Positions 58,251-64,000 of a DNA stretch of 64,000 nt are shown here, in pieces. The notes beneath the pieces were generated by a model. It was given only the letters and a program-made list of their open reading frames with translations, did not search any database and had not been told where the DNA came from. Position 1 is the stretch's first letter, and each line of letters opens with the position of its first letter. The position numbers and the translations under genes were made by a program. This stretch comes from Fulvia fulva (lineage: Eukaryota > Ascomycota > Dothideomycetes > Mycosphaerellales > Mycosphaerellaceae), in the NCBI RefSeq assembly GCF_020509005.1, contig NC_063017.1:682001-746000 (forward strand). Direction: 5' to 3'.

Positions 58251-59383
58251 ACGTACTTTACTACCGAGCGGGCTATACTAGCGAGCGGGCTACTTTTACT
58301 AAGAACTATACTAGTTCTACTTTACTTACGACGGTATCTTAATACGACGACATCCTATAGAATCGTTACTAGGAGGACAATTCCTCTTTAGATTCTTTGC
58401 TATCTAGCGAGTCTACTTATTAGGTACGTACGTTATACCCCGACTCGCTATATCGCTTATAGCGTCGTAGCCTTAGTACTAGCCGAACACTATCTAGCGA
58501 CTCTCTACTTACGTCCTACCTCCTAGTATCCTCTAGAGGTATTAATTACGACGCCTTATCGAAGGTTAGAGACCCTCTAGACTAAATGTACTTGCGCTTT
58601 CGTACTTTCCGCTATATAAGGGTCTCGTTAGACTTACGTAGCTTACAAATCTCGCTCCGTATAAGAGCTATCTAATACGCTATCTCTCTACTCCCTCTCT
58701 ATTGCCCTATTAAACAACCTTCCTCTTTCTACTACGCCTTTCTGAACCCGTAACGACGCTCTAAGACGTAATGACACCTATTATAAACCCTATCTCGTCG
58801 AAGTTATAGGTGTCCTAGTTAAGGATACTATACTTCTCCTTTATATTACGTATAAGTAAGAACTACCTCTCGATAACGTCTAGATCTTCTATTAGGGCTC
58901 GCTAACAATCGTATCTACGTGTTATACGAACCTTTAGCTCACAATACCGCCTAATAAACCTGTCTGTCTAATTAAGACTAGCGGGCTTAAGACCCTTCTC
59001 TAATAGTAATAAATCGGCTATTACTCGTATACTAGCCTTTAATAGAGGGAAACCTCTAAGATCTAGCTCGAGTATATATTTAAGTATCACCCTCTCTTCT
59101 AGCTCTATAAGCTTCTTTGAATTAGGCTCGTAGTCACCCCGAGGAGGTCGTCTATTCAATCGATACCCTAGTATAGTTCGAGACGCGACGTATACCTTTA
59201 TAGCAAGTCGATTCGTAATTGTCGCGTCGCGTTTCATAGCCTAGACAGCTAAGGTCAGTTTGGCCTCGTTTAAAGATAATATACGCTATAATAGTAGTTA
59301 TATAGCTATATCTATAGAAGTAGTACAGTTCTTAGCAAAAGTAGCCCGCTCGGTAGTATAGCCCGCTCGGTAGTAAAGCACGT
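58251..59383 (-). mobile_element. pogo-2, internally deleted pogo element
   Basis: This 1133-bp relative of pogo-1 has the same inverted repeats, including the paired CCGAGCGGGC motifs, and a TA duplication (58249-58250 and 59384-59385). Compared with pogo-1 about 730 bp are missing, equivalent to roughly 11995-12727, joined at about 58698. An N-terminal transposase frame of 89 codons survives at 58968-59237 on the minus strand. Confidence 0.88.
58680..59290 (-). pseudogene. pogo-2 transposase remnant (DNA-binding part)
   Basis: The minus strand keeps the N-terminal helix-turn-helix and CENP-B-like segments: ATITNRLAIKVY, LNRRPPRGDYEPNSKKL and DLRGFPLLKASIRVIADLLL (start about 59237). The deletion removes the segment with the second and third catalytic Asp of pogo-1, so no catalysis is possible. 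A protein of this type could in principle still bind the terminal repeats, but RIP stops make expression unlikely. Confidence 0.8.
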
Positions 59384-59385
59384 TA

Positions 59386-60534
59386 CCTTATATATATATA
59401 TAGGTGTTACGACTATATTAGCGACTATATCGGCTTCGGTAGTATCGAGCACGATAGTTATCGGCGGTAGTAGTACTAGATACTAGCCTTCGAGTAGTAG
59501 GAAGTCGGGATGATCGGCTCGCTAAAGTAAAGAGGTATAAAAGTAGTTATCGAGTCCTACTATAGCGTCCGACAATCTCAGTTTATATAAGAGCTTAGCT
59601 AGTATAACTTCTATAATCTAGTACGGGCTAGCGTATCTTCTATCGAGCTTCTTAGATAGTCGAGTCGTACGGATGTTCTTAGGGCTTAGGTATACCTAGT
59701 CGCCTACTTTATAGTCTAGCGGGATACTTCGGTAGCGGTTTACTCCTTTAGCTTAGAGAGCTTATAAAACCCGTATATTTTCTTAAAAGTGCTTCTAAAG
59801 GTCGTAAATCCGGCGTACGAAGGCTTTAGCCGATCGCGTATCTAGTCGTTAGAGAGTAGTTAGTGCCTCCTCTTTTCTAGCGCTTAGGTCTACGCGCTCT
59901 ATAAACTTAGGGTTATAGCCTAAAGTAGTATAGAATAGCGACATACTAGTAGTTTTAGAAAGGTAGTTATTAATCGCGAACTAAGCTAGACAAAGCTATT
60001 CTACCTAGTTATCTTATACCTCGTTAGTAAATATACGAAGATACTATTCTATTACTTAGTTAGTACGTTCCGACTGTCTATTAGTTTCTAGGGAGTATAA
60101 AGAACTTAGCTTACGACTTATACGAAGTATCTTATAAAGTTCCTTCTAGAAGGTAGTAACCTATTACTTACCGCGGTCTAAAGTAATAGTGTTAGGAAAT
60201 CCGTAACGGGAGAATATATACTTAAGGAAAAGTCTTACCGTATTCTATATAGTTATCGCTCCGATCGGAATCAGCTCGACTTCCTTCGTTAGCCTATCTA
60301 TTACGGTCATAATGTTATTATAGGTTATACTATCGAGGGTACTATTAGGAAGTCCGACTACGAAGTCTACCGCGATGTACCTCTAAGGTCGGTCCGGTAC
60401 TAAAAGTAGGTATAATAATCTAGGTAGCTAGGAGTATAGAGATTTCGTCGTACGGTATATACGGTAATTTATATATACCTACTATACGCTAGAAGATAGA
60501 GCTAGAAACAACGGATCGGGTAAGGAGACACTTC
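59386..60534 (-). pseudogene. Gypsy-F integrase
   Basis: The minus-strand integrase core lies at about 60210-60050: GFPNTITLDRGK followed by stops, then KELYKILRISRKLSSLYSLETNRQSERTN, the family's YHPQTDGQTER block with RIP substitutions. Below it come the integrase C-terminal domain and the linker towards the chromodomain (58248). The N-terminal side is cut by LINE-C' at 60535 and presumably continues beyond the window. Confidence 0.78.
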
Positions 60535-61079
60535 TATTACTAAATACGGCGCATTTAATAGCGCGTATTAAGAGTAACTTAGGAACGTATAAAGCAACTG
60601 TCTATACCGGATACCTATCGAGATATATAGCTCTAAAGCTAGCCTATTTCGAGGTTCTAGTCACCCCGTTTCTATAGCTTAGCTACGACCCTAAGCCCCC
60701 TCCTAGACTAGCCGAAACTTAGCTAGAACATTACCTAACTTAGATTATAAGCTATACTAGCAATTTACTATAAGCCTACTATATACCCTTAACGTATATA
60801 GCCCGCGTAATATATAGAACACTTATAAGACCTTACGCTACAACCTAAACGGCCGCCCGCTAGTCCTATCGAAAAGGAGAAGGCGAACTAGAGATATAGA
60901 CTCTAGACTAGAAGCCTAGCTAGCGAGTATTAAGCAACTTGTAAGGGAAACCTACGCCTACTAAAAACAGACATAAAAAACACTACTACTAAGCTAGTAA
61001 TAATATAGCTAGTAACAATAGCTAGACTAGTAATAGCTATAGTAACCGCGACTATAAACATAGGGAAAGCCTCCCCTCC

Positions 61080-62335
61080 GGGTTAACTAAACCTCTATAT
61101 AGAAGGACCTCTATAAAGAGGCTTAAGAGATACTTGAAGTAGATAAGCGCCTAGCTAGGGCGTATAAGAACACGATCGCCTAACTCCTCGGAGCCCTTAA
61201 GGCACTCGAACATTAGATCCCGAGAGCAATCTAGTAGATAATATAGAAAGCTACTACCTAGTACACTCCTATATAGGCAAACGTAGTAGCTAGCTCCCCT
61301 AACCTACGGACCTAAAGGACAAACAACGCTATTAGGGTGTACGTTACGGACCCGGAGGAGAAGCGAGAGCTAGAGGGCCTAATAAGTAAGGAGCTAGTAG
61401 ATAGGATTGGCTAGAAGGAGATAGTAGGAGCTAAAATCGAGCCTAGAGGAGTAATACGCCTCTTTATAGTATAGGAGACAGACCGACAAAAGCTCGAGAC
61501 CCTTAAGGGCTAGATAGTCAAGGTAGCAAGGTCGGTAAAGGTCTCTTACTAGTAGTTCACGGTAATACCCTATAGGGTACTAAGGACCTTTAGGGTAGAG
61601 AACGACCTTACCCTACTCTAGATATAGAACTAGAACACCTTACTAGGAGTACGCTTTACTAAAGCAGCGTAGCTAAATAAGAACGTCGAAGCTACTAAGA
61701 CGTACTCCTCTCTAATCGTCTAGATAGCTACCGCGGAATAAGCGAGCTAGGTCCTAGAAGGAGGACTATTCTAGTAATACGAACGCCTCGATACGGAGAT
61801 GTATAAGAGTAGCTACAGAGTGCTCTAATGCTTCAACTACTGATAATACGGCTATATCGCGCTAAAGTATACCGAGAAGACCCTTAAGTATCTATACTAC
61901 GTAGGACTATATTAGGGGAAACAATACCTACGGGAGGAATCGAGGTGCGCGTACTACGGCCGTAAACACCCGATATACTCGAACTAATGCCCTATAAGGA
62001 TAGTAGCGTAAGAAAAGGCCCGCTAGGCTAGGGTAACAACTCCGGCGAGGTACTCTATACTAACGCTCGGTAATTCCTAGTATAGAGGATTCGAGGCCGT
62101 AAAGAGGAAACGGATAGACGAAGCGACACAAAATATATATTAGAGTACTTATATACCGCCGGGACACCTAAGGGGGCTATAGAGGGCGGCAAATAAAGCT
62201 AGATAGATACGAATCCTCGGGTACCCCCTAACGACCGAACGCTAACTAACCTAATAGGATAGCGCAATAAACAAAGGAGCTATATAGCTAACGAGCATCC
62301 TAATAGAACTTATCCTAGCTAGTCCGTAATGCTAA
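61080..62335 (+). pseudogene. LINE-C' ORF1, gag-like
   Basis: This is a gag-like region with relics of three zinc knuckles at about 61828-61990: CFNYxQYGYIALKY, LYYVGLY and RCAYYGRKHP. Cys or His has repeatedly become Tyr, as TGC-to-TAC and CAC-to-TAC changes predict. An acidic segment at about 61340-61400 (DPEEKRELEGL) precedes a conserved ARSVKVS-like block. The start is uncertain. Confidence 0.68.
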
Positions 62336-64000
62336 TATAAGCCAACCTTACTATTATATAGTATAACGTTAATAAAAGTAAGGATAAGGTTTAACTCTAC
62401 TTCCTCTAGGAACTCGACGACTAAAGGTATTATATTGTAGCGATATAAGAGCTATAGCTAAACCTATATACTCGAAGACCTACTATCTATACCGACCTAC
62501 GGTACTATATAGCTATTAAGGGAGGTATAGGCTATACCCTAAGGACATATATATACGTTAGTAAAGTATTACGTACGGACGCCTAGAAGGTAATCTCGTA
62601 CCCGTAAGGGAGTTAAGGAGACATTACGACTATCTAAATCACTACGAGTCAAGGACCTATCTAGATATATAACGTCTATAACCCTCCTCCTTAGGGAAGA
62701 ACGAGTAGAGACCTCGGCACGCTAGTATAACTTGACTAGGTATTCGACTAAGGAGACATAAACTATATCCTCCTAGGCGACTTTAACCTCTACTACCTAA
62801 CGTAGGGGCTAGAATTCACCCCCCCTTACGTATATCTAGGTAGTAAGCTCCTAGAGATCACGGAAAGTAGGGATATAGAGCTCGTAACCCTAAAGGGTAT
62901 AGAGACGTAGAAGGTAAGAACAAGCGCGAGTACTATCGACCTATACTTTCTATCGAGGGACGTAGTAATAAGGCTAGTAGAGTATAGACCTAACCTTGCC
63001 CTAGAGGTAGGGTTAGACTATATCCCTATCTAGATAACAATAGCGACGGGGATAGAAGAGGAGCTTCGGGGTGAAAAGCGCCTTAACTAGAAAAAAGCTC
63101 CCTAGGAGGAGATCCGGAATCTACTTAAATAGTACCTAAATAATACTAGTATCGGGGAGACGGAAGCCGAGCTTAATAGTACGGTAGAACAGATAACAAC
63201 GACGATATAGTAGGCGGCCGAGGAACATATACTAGAACTAAGGCCCTCGAAGTACTAGAAGCCCTTCTAGACCCTAGAGTGCTTAGCTAAAGTTAAGGAT
63301 ATAAGGAGGGTAAGGCGAAAATAGACGAAGGAGCAAAGCTAAGAAGCGTAGAACGAGTACTAGGAAGCAAGTTAGGCAAAGAAGGCCTAAATACGACGAG
63401 ATAAGCGACAAGACTAGAGGGTAACTATAGGTCTTATAATAGAGAACCCGGAGTAGATATAGCGGCTTATAAAGTAGGTAAGGGCCGGAGACGGGGACAG
63501 GATACTACATTTCCCCCTAATCTAGAATACAATAGGCATAATATAGATAACGCCGGAAGGGAAGGCGAAGGCGTTCGCCGACTACTTCTTTACGATATAG
63601 TTAACGGCCGACCTAACGGATATAGAGGGAACGATCTATCCGGAGCTACTCGATATATACTAGATAGTAGGCGAGGAGGAGATAAAGGAGATTATAGGAA
63701 AGCTACAGGGCCGTAAGGCCCCGGACCCGACGGAATCCTAAACCTTATCCTTAAAGAATATAAAGAAGAAGTCGCCCTATACCTCGCCGAACTATTTACG
63801 GCTTGCCTACGTAAGGGGTACTACCTACGGCTATTTAGGCGGTCCCTTATAGTCGTCCTTAAGAAGCTATAGAAGGAAGACTATTTAAAGCTAAAGTCCT
63901 ATAGGCCGATCGTACTCCTAAATATAATTAGAAAGATACTAGAGAAGGTCGTAGTAAGAAGAATTATATAGCTCGTCGAGGACAACAACCTACTCCTAGA
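62336..64000 (+). pseudogene. LINE-C' ORF2, endonuclease and start of RT
   Basis: Endonuclease: ANLTIIxYNVNKSKDKV at the start (x is a stop), VYNPPP-like sequence at about 62670, LGDFNLYYL at about 62770-62795, and a DHxPI-type site near 63020. RT begins near 63690 with RKAPGPDGILN, readable only with a one-base shift at 63718-63722, then PIVLLNIIRKILEKVV at about 63905-63955. The window ends inside RT. Confidence 0.78.

Larger units (their letters stand above)
60535..64000 (+). mobile_element. LINE-C', 5' part, runs off the window
   Basis: This plus-strand RIPed LINE has its 5' end at about 60535, a point shared with LINE-C1 (3794 on the other strand). A 5' UTR of about 500 bp is followed by ORF1 and ORF2. 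The 3' half, tail and target duplication lie outside the window. Confidence 0.8.

Noticed and set aside
58968..59237. An 89-codon open frame as a small independent gene
   Set aside because: Its sequence is the N-terminal DNA-binding part of the pogo transposase, aligned with pogo-1, and it lies inside the pogo-2 inverted repeats.
1..64000. Host gene, biosynthetic cluster gene or captured cellular gene inside an element
   Set aside because: Every region with recognisable protein motifs belongs to gag, pol, LINE ORF1/ORF2 or transposase. I looked for foreign domains within element interiors and found none.
1..64000. tRNA, rRNA or CRISPR-like arrays
   Set aside because: No cloverleaf, ribosomal or regularly spaced repeat pattern was seen. 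The tRNA-like match at 15410 and 42299 is only a primer-site complement.

Overview
The window is a nested transposon graveyard from what looks like a filamentous ascomycete genome. I recognise no host gene, tRNA or rRNA. Most of the DNA carries the signature of repeat-induced point mutation (RIP) in CpA context: CpA and TpG are almost gone, TpA is everywhere, Gln (CAA, CAG) and Trp (TGG) codons have become TAA or TAG, and ATG has become ATA. CpG is retained. All coding sequence I can read belongs to chromodomain Ty3/Gypsy elements, Ty1/Copia elements, Tad1/I-like LINEs and pogo/Fot1-type DNA transposons. No element here is fully functional.

Layout. 1-545: unassigned DNA and a Gypsy-H LTR. 546-2045: minus-strand Gypsy-H integrase and chromodomain. 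2046-3794: chimeric LINE C1 (minus). 3795-10871: Gypsy-D (plus) with its 3' LTR. 10872-15170: minus-strand Gypsy-G pol, split by the pogo element pogo-1 (11549-13414). 15176-25764: tandem Copia-1 (LTR, lightly mutated internal region, LTR, heavily mutated internal region, LTR) flanked by the 5-bp duplication ATATT. 25770-26669: Gypsy-G gag. 26670-44252: an old full-length minus-strand LINE-B that itself received LINE-A (26728-31634), a young truncated LINE-B (34275-36171) and Copia-2 (36937-42548), each with its own target-site duplication. 44253-45139: Gypsy-G gag start and an LTR. 45140-45398, 57744-58248 and 59386-60534: minus-strand Gypsy-F, split by Gypsy-E (45404-57738, TSD ATAGC) and pogo-2 (58251-59383). 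Gypsy-E itself contains LINE-C2 (46405-51354) and a solo D-family LTR (53583-53740). 60535-64000: 5' part of LINE-C', running off the window.

The insertions give a relative chronology. The Gypsy-G, -F, -E and -D elements and the old LINE-B are saturated with RIP. Copia-1 (first unit), Copia-2 and LINE-A carry only a handful of TAG/TAA stops. The young LINE-B fragment has an uninterrupted 558-codon frame. The most interesting points are the sharp mosaic of RIPed and un-RIPed sequence inside tandem Copia-1, a LINE that appears to be a chimera of two families, a half-tRNA initiator-Met primer site in both Copia families, a conserved DSC protease motif, a tetranucleotide 3' tail shared by three LINE families, and the tandem-motif ends of the pogo elements. 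Element names (A, B, C, D and so on) are local labels only.
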